Assembly (NCBI GenBank): GCA_963662985.1
Contig: OY760066.1
Coordinates: 248,001-312,000, forward strand
Length of the DNA: 64,000 nucleotides
Direction of reading: 5' to 3'
Source: G963662985 sp963662985
GTDB taxonomy: Bacteria > Chloroflexota > Anaerolineae > Anaerolineales > UBA11579
Shown here: positions 1 to 7,742 of the stretch, piece after piece
Layout of the letters: the number at the start of each line of letters is the position of its first letter
How positions within the stretch are numbered: the stretch's first letter is position 1
Made by a program: the position numbers and the translations under genes
Notes under the pieces: generated by a model
The model's database searches: none
Told to the model about the DNA's origin: nothing
Seen by the model: only the letters and a program-made list of their open reading frames with translations

Positions 1-292
1 TAACAGTCAGCTTTGGACCACCGATGGTGACTTGGCCAACTTGGATGAGGGTATCTTGGGGGTGAAAATCTCGGCCGGCAAGTTTATAGGGGCGCATAAT
101 TCGTACTACGCGATCGACTCCAGCCATTCGCTCTAACTGGCCAGTATCTATACGACGCACATCTCCAATGACCCCAAAGATGAGATGGGTTTCTCCGGCA
201 GATTCGTGAATTTGGCAGTCATAACTTTTGATACGATCTTTGATATGCTGAATTTCTTGTGGGGTGGCTTTTTCTTTTGTAATAACGATCAT
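1..292 (-). CDS. aroF: 3-deoxy-7-phosphoheptulonate (DAHP) synthase, N-terminal part, cut by window edge
   Basis: This is the first 97 codons of a gene that runs off the left edge. DAHP synthase condenses phosphoenolpyruvate and erythrose 4-phosphate, the first step of the shikimate pathway. The protein starts MIVITKEKATPQEI, followed by a small FCD/ACT-like N-terminal domain with GVIGDVRRID and GVDRVVRIMRPYKLAGRDF, then VTIGGPKLTV, where the catalytic barrel begins. That order is typical of the AroA-I beta (AroF/AroG-like) class in Gram-positives and Chloroflexota. A GGAGG ribosome site lies just upstream of the ATG. The gene follows aroH by about 24 bases and should share its attenuator (729-901). 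The barrel and its metal ligands lie outside the window. Confidence 0.88.
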   Translation of the reverse strand, partial: MIVITKEKATPQEIQHIKDRIKSYDCQIHESAGETHLIFGVIGDVRRIDTGQLERMAGVDRVVRIMRPYKLAGRDFHPQDTLIQVGQVTIGGPKLTV

Positions 293-316
293 TTCTTCCT
301 CCGAGGATGATGTATT

Positions 317-685
317 TTATTTTTGACTTATATCTGGGCGGAGCTGTTGCGCTTGGTTGAGATAGATGTGTTGAATCTGATCTTGGGGCTGAGATGTGTT
401 CCAATGAATGAGGATGCGGATGCAAAATGGGAGACTGCCCTCAACTTGCATTTCTTGAAAACAAAGTAGGGGAACCAATTGCATGCCCAACTCTCGCGCA
501 GCTTTGGCAGGATAGGCGGCAGTGATGTCGGCGGTTGTAGTGAAAAGAATACTGGCGATATCTTGAGAATCGATTTGGTTCTGCGTGAGCATGGTGGTGA
601 GCAATGTTTGCGTGGCAGAGAGAATCTGCTCCTGCGTATTATGTTCAATGGTGGTGGCACCGCGTACGCCTCTACATGTTTGCAT
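317..685 (-). CDS. aroH: Monofunctional chorismate mutase, AroH type
   Basis: A 122-residue protein of the length and order of AroH chorismate mutases, which convert chorismate to prephenate on the way to Phe and Tyr. The sequence begins with CRGVRGATTIE, followed by LFTTTADITAAYPAKAARELG, then VPLLCFQEMQVEGSLPFCIRI, and ends with the AroH-like HIYLNQAQQLRPD. The conserved Arg of RGATT, the Arg of KAAREL and the Cys/Arg of the CIRI segment are active-site elements in the Bacillus enzyme. A GAGG site precedes the ATG. It is the first enzyme gene after the leader-peptide attenuator and is co-transcribed with aroF. Confidence 0.9.
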   Translation of the reverse strand: MQTCRGVRGATTIEHNTQEQILSATQTLLTTMLTQNQIDSQDIASILFTTTADITAAYPAKAARELGMQLVPLLCFQEMQVEGSLPFCIRILIHWNTSQPQDQIQHIYLNQAQQLRPDISQK

Positions 686-728
686 TTTGACCTCGTTTTC
701 TTTTTATGACAATTTTTAAGTTAAACAA

Positions 729-758
729 AAAACCGTGAAGTGCACACTTCACGGTTTT
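729..758 (-). terminator. Attenuator terminator hairpin (regions 3 and 4) of the aro operon
   Basis: A perfect 14-bp stem (729-742 with 745-758) with a two-base loop. On the minus strand it is followed by TTTTTTGTTT, so it is a Rho-independent terminator. It lies 44 bases upstream of the aroH start and 24 bases after the stop of a Tyr-rich leader ORF. Its promoter-proximal arm and loop (742-752) can also pair over 11 positions with 795-805, the alternative antiterminator fold. Confidence 0.88.
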
Positions 759-781
759 TAATTCTTATCCTAGGTACTCAA

Positions 782-865
782 TTAATATGAGCGGATGAAG
801 CGCGCAAAATTTATGGGTGCTGAAGGATAATAATAATAGGAGTAAAATTTTGCGGTTTTCTTCAT
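782..865 (-). CDS. Tyr/Phe-rich leader peptide of the aro operon
   Basis: A 27-codon ORF too short for standard calling. It starts ATG (863-865) and ends TAA (782-784). It contains FYSYYYYP and ends FARFIRSY, giving 6 Tyr and 3 Phe in 27 codons, with four consecutive TAT codons at 827-838. It lies between a consensus promoter and an intrinsic terminator directly before chorismate mutase and DAHP synthase genes. Its likely job is to sense charged tRNA-Tyr (and Phe) by ribosome stalling. No Shine-Dalgarno precedes the ATG. The ATG is 8 bases after the -10 box, so the mRNA is probably leaderless. Frame, codon bias and the flanking alternative hairpins support the assignment; no homologue is known to me. 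Confidence 0.85.
   Translation of the reverse strand: MKKTAKFYSYYYYPSAPINFARFIRSY
795..854 (-). promoter_or_regulatory. Attenuator regions 1 and 2 (anti-antiterminator stem)
   Basis: Positions 845-854 and 803-812 form a perfect 10-bp inverted repeat. On the minus strand, region 1 covers the Thr-Ala-Lys-Phe codons just before the Tyr run, and region 2 lies at the 3' end of the leader ORF. Region 2 (795-805) can instead pair with the terminator arm 742-752 (11 pairs including three G-U). A ribosome stalled at the Tyr codons would cover region 1, free region 2 and prevent termination. Confidence 0.75.
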
Positions 866-872
866 AGGTAGA

Positions 873-901
873 ACTATAATTTAGATATCAATTGTTGTCA
901 A
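873..901 (-). promoter_or_regulatory. Sigma-70-type promoter of the aro operon
   Basis: On the minus strand TTGACA (896-901), a 17-base spacer and TATAGT (873-878). Transcription should start about 7 bases after the -10 box, at or next to the leader-peptide ATG at 865. Confidence 0.8.
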
Positions 902-929
902 TAAACTTCACTTTAAGAACTTTTGAAAG

Positions 930-2651
930 TTAGTTATTTCCCTTGGATTTAGCAAATGCACTCCAAAGATCTGTGGTGCCATCATAGACTGCTCCATAGG
1001 TGAATTCAGACACTTTATTAAGTTGATCTGGATCAGCCTTCCCAAAGGTAATGCTATAAATGGGAACCTCGCGAGCGAAATTTTTCATTGATTCTGTCCA
1101 AAATTTTTCAAAACGAGAGAAAGACCCATCAGAAACACCATCGGTCATGACAATGATAGAAGGCAATTGCTGATCATTACATTCATATTGCAATCGAAGA
1201 ATCGCATTTTGCATGGCTTCATACATATCTGTGCCTCCATCGGCAGATAAGTTCATAATTTGGTTGATCTTATCTTGATCTGCATAGTCTGCGAGGGTAT
1301 TAAATTCAATAATATTGATGGTATCGTCATTAAAAGGAATAACTACCATGTAGTCTTGATCGGTTGCTTGCAAATAATATTCTGCTGCTTTGTTTTGATC
1401 TAAGATTTGACTAAGTGCATTTTCTAATTGTGTTTCGCCAGTGGTTTCTTTCCCATTATCATAGAGAGTGAACCCCATACTACCACTATAGTCGACCACA
1501 AAAGCTGTGCAAGAAGGACGACGCCAGTCTGATTGATAGAAATTCATCGCTTCACGGATGATGGCGCCATCACGAGGAATGGAAGCAGGCATGAGGACGA
1601 GCTCTAAATCTGCTCCAGTGAGTTGTGGACTGAAAACCTTTTCAATTTGAGCATCCGTGTAGGTGGAGATGTTGCGAACACGAGCTCCTTTTTCAAAGAG
1701 CGCTAACTGCCCTTCGTCTGAAAGCAACCATGTTTGGAACGCTTGAAACGCTGCTTGTTTTTTTTCGGTCATGTTTTGATGATCCATGAGTGCCATAGGA
1801 GCGTTAGATTCTGCCACAGCATCGGTTACATAAAATATATGTGGTAATTGAGATTGAGGAATGCCTTGATCGGCTAATTCACGGATGGATTCAATCGCGA
1901 GGAATTCGTAGACAAACACACCTGAGATTTTGTTCTCGGATTGATATTTTTTGACAAAAAGATCCGCAAGAAAACCAGTGCTGGATGAACTACGGTCCAC
2001 TTGAGCCAGTACACGCTGGACATATTCTATGACTTTGGGGTCTTGCAACATGTCGCTGGTGAGGGTAGGTTGATCTTGATAGCCAGCTTCTTTGCGAGCA
2101 AGATCTAAAATGGCCATGAACATATTGTTGCCAGAATTGCTTTGGGTGGCAGAAGTGATGCCAAAGGTAATCTGTTTGTTTTCGGCTGCTGAGACAATTT
2201 GATCTAGCTGCAATGTGTTGCCTTGCCAGCCTAAATTGTTAATGGTATTGGAAATGCCTTCAACCATAAAAACGATGGGGCTGGTATAGATAGATTGTTC
2301 GTTGCGAAGAATATTGTCTTTGTCGCCAAGATTACTCCAAACCGAATTAGCTGGCATAGCTACATCGTATTGAAGATATTCATCTGGATTACTGAGAATG
2401 CGAGCAATCTCGACACTGCCTTTATAATGGAAATTCAATTGAATATCATTTTTACATGCCCATGCAACCCAATCGTCTTGATAAACTTTGTTCTCTGAAC
2501 CAGAGAGAATCTCAAGCGGGGTGCCATTGCAAGATGTTGTTGAAACGCTTGGTGAAGAGGGTGGATTAGTGGTGCGGGTAAGAGAACATGCTAAGCTAGT
2601 GCAGATCATTGTGGTTAAAATCACAAAAAATATCTTTTTATTCAATTTCAT
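930..2651 (-). CDS. Lipoprotein with solute-binding-like domain and C-terminal VWA domain
   Basis: A 573-residue exported lipoprotein whose signal peptide ends in the lipobox-like LACS (Cys about 22). Residues 40-360 resemble an extracellular solute-binding fold (VEGISNTINNLGWQG, AFQTWLLSDEGQLALF). Residues 385-573 are a von Willebrand factor A domain with an intact metal-ion-dependent adhesion site: DYSGS at 387-391, Thr in GGTD near 474 and Asp in MTDG near 504. This architecture is known from Chloroflexota and Firmicutes proteins of unknown ligand. It is the last gene of the XpaC-like/binding-protein/TelA-like cassette, 25 bases after the TelA-like gene. Role inferred: outer-surface binding or assembly protein. 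Substrate unknown. Confidence 0.8.
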   Translation of the reverse strand: MKLNKKIFFVILTTMICTSLACSLTRTTNPPSSPSVSTTSCNGTPLEILSGSENKVYQDDWVAWACKNDIQLNFHYKGSVEIARILSNPDEYLQYDVAMPANSVWSNLGDKDNILRNEQSIYTSPIVFMVEGISNTINNLGWQGNTLQLDQIVSAAENKQITFGITSATQSNSGNNMFMAILDLARKEAGYQDQPTLTSDMLQDPKVIEYVQRVLAQVDRSSSSTGFLADLFVKKYQSENKISGVFVYEFLAIESIRELADQGIPQSQLPHIFYVTDAVAESNAPMALMDHQNMTEKKQAAFQAFQTWLLSDEGQLALFEKGARVRNISTYTDAQIEKVFSPQLTGADLELVLMPASIPRDGAIIREAMNFYQSDWRRPSCTAFVVDYSGSMGFTLYDNGKETTGETQLENALSQILDQNKAAEYYLQATDQDYMVVIPFNDDTINIIEFNTLADYADQDKINQIMNLSADGGTDMYEAMQNAILRLQYECNDQQLPSIIVMTDGVSDGSFSRFEKFWTESMKNFAREVPIYSITFGKADPDQLNKVSEFTYGAVYDGTTDLWSAFAKSKGNN

Positions 2652-2676
2652 TTTTCACTCCTGATTTTCAGGTGAA

Positions 2677-3975
2677 TCAAACTGTGCCAAGTTTTTGCAC
2701 CATTTCAACCATTTTGTGTTCTGACTCTTTTTGCATGGCAACCACTTTGTTGACATTTTCTTTGCCAGCTGTGAGGGTGGCGATGGCGGCTTCAATGGTG
2801 ATGCTGACAGATTCTAAAGTGGTGGAAAGATCGGTGAGAATGTTCTCTGCAACTGTTTGCACCATATCAGTGGTGTTGGCAAGTTGACGAGAAGCTTCCA
2901 GCTCTGCATTGCGTAGGTTTTGAGTTGATTTGGCTACGCGCAAAGTATAAAGGTTGTTGTTGAGAAAATGCAGTTGAGTGGCAAGAGAATACATCACATT
3001 AGTTTGAGCAAAAATCAATTCACTTTGAATGACATGCGCTGCACTAATGGAAGCATTGAATAAGTTATAAAGCCCCATCGATTTAAGCGCAAAAGCTTTG
3101 AGGTCAATTAGTCGTTTGGTTGACAATTTAACGATGTCTTGCTGTTCTTGTAATTGAGCAGAAATTTGAAAACGTTTTTCAACAGGTAAAGCATCGTGTT
3201 GGACTTGCAGTTCTGTTAACGTTTGCATTTCTCGTTTGGCCATTTTTTCTAATGCCATGCCATAGATACATGTATCATAGAGATTGTCGAGGACATCATC
3301 TCTTTGCGCCACAAGGGATACTATTGCTGTTTTGAGTTCTTCCCGTTGTTTAGCGAGGTTTCTTTCGCTGGTTTGAAGACGTTTTTGATATTTTTGAACT
3401 CGGTTGGAAACTTTGTTAGTGAAATTTTCAAAAACACGATCTAACCGTTTAATGCTGTTGATGGTGGAGACAATTTCATTGGCTTTTGTACTGGCACCTT
3501 GAATCAGATCATCACTGGCTACGTCCATAGTAGTGGAAGTGAGGGTGTCGAGAACGGAGTAAATTTGGGGATAACTTTTGGTGGAGACATCACTTTCAGA
3601 AATCATGGCATGGACTACGCTACTATTAATCACGCCGTACGTGGAAGCAGATTCCCGAGTAAGCTCCATTTTTGCTTGTTGCTCCACTTTGGCAAGAGCC
3701 TCGGTTTGCAATTGTGGTTCAAACCAGCCATCGATGATATCTTGTAAGTTGAATAACTCTGATTTCTCTTCGAGAGCGTTTAACATTTCTACTTTATTGT
3801 TAAGCTCTGTGGAAAGCGCTAAGGTGATGGTTTCAAGTTTTTGGTTTGACTCTTCAAGAGTGGTTTGTGCTTCGGTTGAAAATTTTTGTGCGCTTTGCTT
3901 AGCGGCTTGTGGGCTTTCAAATTCTGGTTTTTGACCTACTGCTTCAAAAGGATTTTCATTCATTTTTTTCTCCAA
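2677..3975 (-). CDS. TelA/YaaN-like coiled-coil protein (toxic anion resistance family)
   Basis: A 432-residue soluble protein, almost entirely helical and rich in Gln, Glu, Leu and Lys, with no signal peptide. The central part (NKVSNRVQKYQKRLQ to about residue 330) and the C-terminal helices match the layout of TelA/YaaN proteins (toxic anion resistance family PF05816). The call rests on composition and on the neighbouring XpaC-like gene, because xpaC-yaaN is a conserved pair in Bacillus. TelA proteins have been linked to tellurite and cell-envelope stress tolerance, but their biochemistry is unknown. The start MEKKMNENPF has an alternative Met at residue 5. It is 13 bases downstream of the anchored binding protein gene. 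Confidence 0.55.
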   Translation of the reverse strand: MEKKMNENPFEAVGQKPEFESPQAAKQSAQKFSTEAQTTLEESNQKLETITLALSTELNNKVEMLNALEEKSELFNLQDIIDGWFEPQLQTEALAKVEQQAKMELTRESASTYGVINSSVVHAMISESDVSTKSYPQIYSVLDTLTSTTMDVASDDLIQGASTKANEIVSTINSIKRLDRVFENFTNKVSNRVQKYQKRLQTSERNLAKQREELKTAIVSLVAQRDDVLDNLYDTCIYGMALEKMAKREMQTLTELQVQHDALPVEKRFQISAQLQEQQDIVKLSTKRLIDLKAFALKSMGLYNLFNASISAAHVIQSELIFAQTNVMYSLATQLHFLNNNLYTLRVAKSTQNLRNAELEASRQLANTTDMVQTVAENILTDLSTTLESVSITIEAAIATLTAGKENVNKVVAMQKESEHKMVEMVQKLGTV

Positions 3976-3988
3976 CTTTTATGGGTTC

Positions 3989-5251
3989 TTACCAACCGAG
4001 ATTGGTGTTGAATTCACTAAAAACAGTGAGTACATCTTCGATTTGCACAGAATTTGGATCTTCTGCAAATTTTTCAACTAAGTCTGGTTTCATATATAGG
4101 GCGGTCATGGTAAGCAAGACTTGCGCTTTGGGTAATGGCATGGGATTAACGCTCATGTTTAGACCTACTTGAGCGGCGATGTCTTTATAATTTTCGATTT
4201 GAGATTGCATAGCAGGATTAGCAGACAAAAAGCCGTGTTCTTCAAGTGCAATCTTATGTAACTCAACATTGTTATAGAGGGCATCTAACAGGCGTTGTTT
4301 GGCAGCAGCCACTTCGGAAGTGTCTGTGTCGCGATTAATGAGAATCAGCGGATGATAGCTCATGACTGTGGGATCCATATAGATGCGGACAAGGTCTGAA
4401 TTAACGGTATCTTGACGTTCTACCCATTGAAATTCATAGGCGATAAATATGCCTTTTTTGAGGGGATTGCTAGTGTAGGTTTCAAAAAGCGTGCCGGTGC
4501 TATGTTCCATAGCAGGCAGTCTTTGAAAAGTTTCCACTAAAGAGGGGGCAATTTCTTTAAGTAAGTTGATATCTGTAAGAGGAAATTGCTGAGCAAGAAA
4601 ACTGGGGTAGACACAGGTCCATTCAAGATGACCACTGTTGCTTTTGCGAGGGTCTGTGGTGTCAAAGTAAAATGGATAAGATGCAGCCGCTGGATAGCCA
4701 ACAGTGTTATAGGTGTCACCATCAAGCATCGATTGAATCAATTTTTGTGTATCAGTGAAACAAAGATAATCACCACAGGGGGCGACAATACCCGCTTTGA
4801 TAAAAGCATCTGCCATATCTTGACGTGTGTAGGCAACAAGGGCGGATTGGAAAATACGTTCAGAGGTGAGGGATACTGGAGAAAATCCATCCATGCCAGA
4901 GTTATGCAATGCTTCAATAATATCAACTGTGTCTGAAGAAGGCCAAAGGGCATCAAATTGAGAAAGTTCTTGATCGTCATAAAGGCTTTGTTCATAGGTA
5001 CCTTTTTTAGAGATTGCTAATTTGACTTGATATTGAGTTTCTAAAATTTCGACAACTTTGGGATTGTTTATGTAGTTATTTTTTTCAGACCCAATCGCAA
5101 TGTGCAATTCAACAATTTCTGGTTTAGGCGTGGCTGTGGCAGGAATGAGCTTGCCAAATTGCGGATTGCTGCTGCGGATAAACACTACAGCCACAGTGGC
5201 GATCATAATCAAGACGATGATAACTACGACGGTTAGCGTTTTTTTATTCAT
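3989..5251 (-). CDS. Membrane-anchored extracellular solute-binding-like protein
   Basis: A 420-residue protein with one N-terminal membrane segment (residues 5-25, VVVIIVLIMIATVAVVF) followed by a Thr/Pro-rich linker (IPATATPKPE) and an extracellular domain. The domain has the order of a type II periplasmic-binding protein: IAIGSEKNNYINNPKVVEIL, then FDALWPSSDTVDIIEAL, then a C-terminal SVQIEDVLTVFSEF. It lacks a lipobox Cys, so it is held by its N-terminal helix. It overlaps the upstream XpaC-like gene by 8 bases, indicating translational coupling. No permease or ATPase is encoded nearby, so it may not serve a classical importer. Ligand unknown. Confidence 0.65.
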   Translation of the reverse strand: MNKKTLTVVVIIVLIMIATVAVVFIRSSNPQFGKLIPATATPKPEIVELHIAIGSEKNNYINNPKVVEILETQYQVKLAISKKGTYEQSLYDDQELSQFDALWPSSDTVDIIEALHNSGMDGFSPVSLTSERIFQSALVAYTRQDMADAFIKAGIVAPCGDYLCFTDTQKLIQSMLDGDTYNTVGYPAAASYPFYFDTTDPRKSNSGHLEWTCVYPSFLAQQFPLTDINLLKEIAPSLVETFQRLPAMEHSTGTLFETYTSNPLKKGIFIAYEFQWVERQDTVNSDLVRIYMDPTVMSYHPLILINRDTDTSEVAAAKQRLLDALYNNVELHKIALEEHGFLSANPAMQSQIENYKDIAAQVGLNMSVNPMPLPKAQVLLTMTALYMKPDLVEKFAEDPNSVQIEDVLTVFSEFNTNLGW

Positions 5252-5849
5252 TTTCTGGTTTACTTTCTGGGTTAATGCCCAACTCCCGCATTCTCATATC
5301 TAGGTTAATCAGGGCTTTTTTCACTTCAAGGGTACTGATGTTCTTTTGCTGGCTTTCCAACAAGAGCGAATCAATATTGCTTAGTTTTTCTTTATAAGTT
5401 TTGATCTCTCTGGAAGGTAAGGGCTGCTCGCCAGTTTCATGCATCAGCCAACGTTCTATGATCGTTTTCATACTTTCTACGATGGAAGGGAATGATTCTT
5501 CAAGCTCTCCCATGTGAGTGTCTGAATTTTTAAGTTCATTAAAGATGCCAGAAGCAATTTTTTGGGCATTTTTTAGATCTTGTTTTAGGTAGATGTCGCC
5601 AATGCGATTGATAAGTTTGTTAATGCTGGCTAAATCTTGCTTAATTTGCTTGAAGCTTTCTTTTCGAGACAATCGATTATATTGATCGGGAGATACCCAA
5701 ACAAAGGTAACAAAGGTAATCGCTAAGGTGCCTAGACCTAAGATGGCTGCAATAAGAATGTCAAATTTCCAAAGCGCCAAAAAAAAGACCGGTAAGGTTA
5801 AAATCAACCACCCTGGTTTGGAATATTTATTTGAATTGTTTGATTTCAT
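5244..5849 (-). CDS. XpaC-like membrane protein (5-bromo-4-chloroindolyl phosphate hydrolysis family)
   Basis: About 201 residues. The N-terminus (PGWLILTLPVFFLALWKF, then ILIAAILGLGTLAITFVTFVWV) gives two membrane helices, followed by a cytoplasmic helical domain. Size and topology match XpaC-type proteins, and the TelA-like gene two positions downstream matches the Bacillus xpaC-yaaN pairing. I chose the ATG at 5847-5849 (MKSNNSNKYSKPG). A second ATG at 5865-5867 would add six residues, and neither has a clear ribosome site. It is the promoter-proximal gene of the cassette. A TATAAT-like box lies at 5917-5922 without a convincing -35. Function unproven. Confidence 0.6.
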   Translation of the reverse strand: MKSNNSNKYSKPGWLILTLPVFFLALWKFDILIAAILGLGTLAITFVTFVWVSPDQYNRLSRKESFKQIKQDLASINKLINRIGDIYLKQDLKNAQKIASGIFNELKNSDTHMGELEESFPSIVESMKTIIERWLMHETGEQPLPSREIKTYKEKLSNIDSLLLESQQKNISTLEVKKALINLDMRMRELGINPESKPENE

Positions 5850-6032
5850 TTTTTTACACCGAACCATAAAGGTTTGATTTTGCTACTTTTCAAATTCATC
5901 TAAAAGCAACACAAAAATTATATCATTTGGGATTTAAAAATTTTTTTTGGAGGGCTTTCGTTAAACAGAATTTAACGCAAACTGGAGTTAATTTTTCATT
6001 CTATTAACAATTAAAGGGTTTTAGTTAACTAA

Positions 6033-6060
6033 AAAAGGCTGCTAAGATTAACAGCCTTTT
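6033..6060 (-). terminator. Terminator of the Fe(III)-type ABC operon
   Basis: A 9-bp stem (6033-6041 with 6052-6060) followed on the minus strand by a T run. It lies 22 bases after the permease stop codon. Confidence 0.75.
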
Positions 6061-6081
6061 GAAAAAATAAAATAGATTTGT

Positions 6082-7731
6082 TTATAAGGAGAGATCATCA
6101 TCTCCTGAAATCTTATTAAAGACTAAAAGTGAGATGGTTGTTAGCACTGCGAGAATTGTTGCTAAGGCAGCGGCAATACCATAGTTACCACGGATAATCT
6201 GGGTATAAATCTCAATGGTGAGCGTTTTAGTACGACCGGTATAGAGCAAGATGGCAGTGGAAAGTTCACTAATCATCGTGATCCAACTCAAAATAGCACC
6301 TGAAATGATGCCGGCAGCCATCATGGGCATGGTAATGCGGTAGAAAGTTTTCATCTTGGAGCTTCCAAGACTTAATGCGGCTTCTTCAACATTCATGGGG
6401 ATCTGCTGCAAAATGGCAACACTCGATCGAATCGTATACGGCAATCTACGGATAATTAATGCTATCACCATAATCATCATCGTTCCACTGAGATAGATGG
6501 GTGGTTTATTGAATGCAATCAATAATGCGATCCCAAGCACTGATCCGGGAATGATATAGGGCACCATGGAGACGGTGTCTAATACATTTGAAAAAAAGCC
6601 TGGACGACGCACTGTGATATAGGCGACCAGTACTGCCAAACCAATGATGAACACAAGGGCAGTAGCAGGGATGGTCATTGTATTGACAATCACTTTTCCG
6701 ACTCGATCAAACACGGCGATATAACTGTTGAAAGAATACCCGGGGGCAAAGGTGGTGCCATTGGTGTTTTTGAAAGAAGTATAGAAAATATAAATCTGGG
6801 GCATTATCGAAATGCTGACTAGGCCATAAGAATAAAAGTGAATTAAGAATTTTTTAAACCCTTTGGTGTCCACCGGGCGAATCTTGTTAATCGAACTCAT
6901 AGTAAATGATTTTCGGGTTGAAAAGTATTTTTGTAACAAGAATACGATGGTGGTGATGATGATGGCAATGATGGAAATGGCGGATGCAAAGCCGTCATCG
7001 CCACCCATTTCACTGATAAATTCATTGAAGATGGTCACAGGGAAGGTACGGAACCCTTCGCCAATCAGCATGGGCGTCCCAAAGTCTGCTAAAGCACGCA
7101 TAAAAACTAGCAAACCACCAGCTAAAAGAGTGGGCATAATCAGGGGGGTGATTACCAAAAAGAATCTTTTAACGCCAGAGGTGCCCAAGTTTTCACTTGC
7201 TTCGAGGAGAGAGTTATCAACATTCTTAAGCGCTCCTGAGACATAGAGGAATATCAAAGGATAGAGCTGGAGAGTGAGCACAAGCAAAATGCCGACAAAT
7301 CCATAGATATTGGGAATGGTGATACCAATGATATTCTTGAAAAATTGAGTAATGACCCCACTACGTCCTAACAACAAAATCCATGAATAGGCACCGATGA
7401 AGGGAGCAGACATGGAAGAAAGAATAATCAAAATGCGCAAAACACTTTTGCCATAAATATTATAACGGGTGAAAATGTAGGCTAAGGGAGTGGCAAGGAT
7501 GACAGTCAGAATGGTGACGCAAAATGTAACCTTAAAACTGTTGAGCAAAGTGTTGAAATAATAGGGGACGCTGAAAAATTTGACAAAATACGTTAAAGTG
7601 AGTTGTCCGGTGTCTTTATCAACCAAAGCTTGGGCCAAGAGGTTGATCAAAGGGTAGATCAAAAAGATACCATAGAGACCGAGCATGATAATTTTTATGG
7701 AGCCCCATAAATCAAATTTATTTTTTTTCAT
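6082..7731 (-). CDS. Fe(III)-type ABC transporter permease, fused two-domain
   Basis: A 549-residue membrane protein with about 12 helices made of two tandem permease domains, as in FbpB/SfuB/AfuB-type importers. Each half carries an EAA loop: ASENLGTSGVKRFFLVITPLIMPTL near 180-205 and EEAALSLGSSKMKTFYRITMPMM near 455-480. It partners the ATPase and binding protein encoded just upstream. The start MKKNKFDL follows GGATGAG. The ligand cannot be fixed from sequence; ferric iron, phosphonate or thiamine importers share this architecture. Confidence 0.88.
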   Translation of the reverse strand: MKKNKFDLWGSIKIIMLGLYGIFLIYPLINLLAQALVDKDTGQLTLTYFVKFFSVPYYFNTLLNSFKVTFCVTILTVILATPLAYIFTRYNIYGKSVLRILIILSSMSAPFIGAYSWILLLGRSGVITQFFKNIIGITIPNIYGFVGILLVLTLQLYPLIFLYVSGALKNVDNSLLEASENLGTSGVKRFFLVITPLIMPTLLAGGLLVFMRALADFGTPMLIGEGFRTFPVTIFNEFISEMGGDDGFASAISIIAIIITTIVFLLQKYFSTRKSFTMSSINKIRPVDTKGFKKFLIHFYSYGLVSISIMPQIYIFYTSFKNTNGTTFAPGYSFNSYIAVFDRVGKVIVNTMTIPATALVFIIGLAVLVAYITVRRPGFFSNVLDTVSMVPYIIPGSVLGIALLIAFNKPPIYLSGTMMIMVIALIIRRLPYTIRSSVAILQQIPMNVEEAALSLGSSKMKTFYRITMPMMAAGIISGAILSWITMISELSTAILLYTGRTKTLTIEIYTQIIRGNYGIAAALATILAVLTTISLLVFNKISGDDDLSL

Positions 7732-7742
7732 AGTCTCATCCG

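Noticed and set aside
727..930. T-box riboswitch upstream of aroH
   Set aside because: The conserved T-box motif and stem I features are not visible; a Tyr/Phe leader peptide with mutually exclusive hairpins explains the region better.
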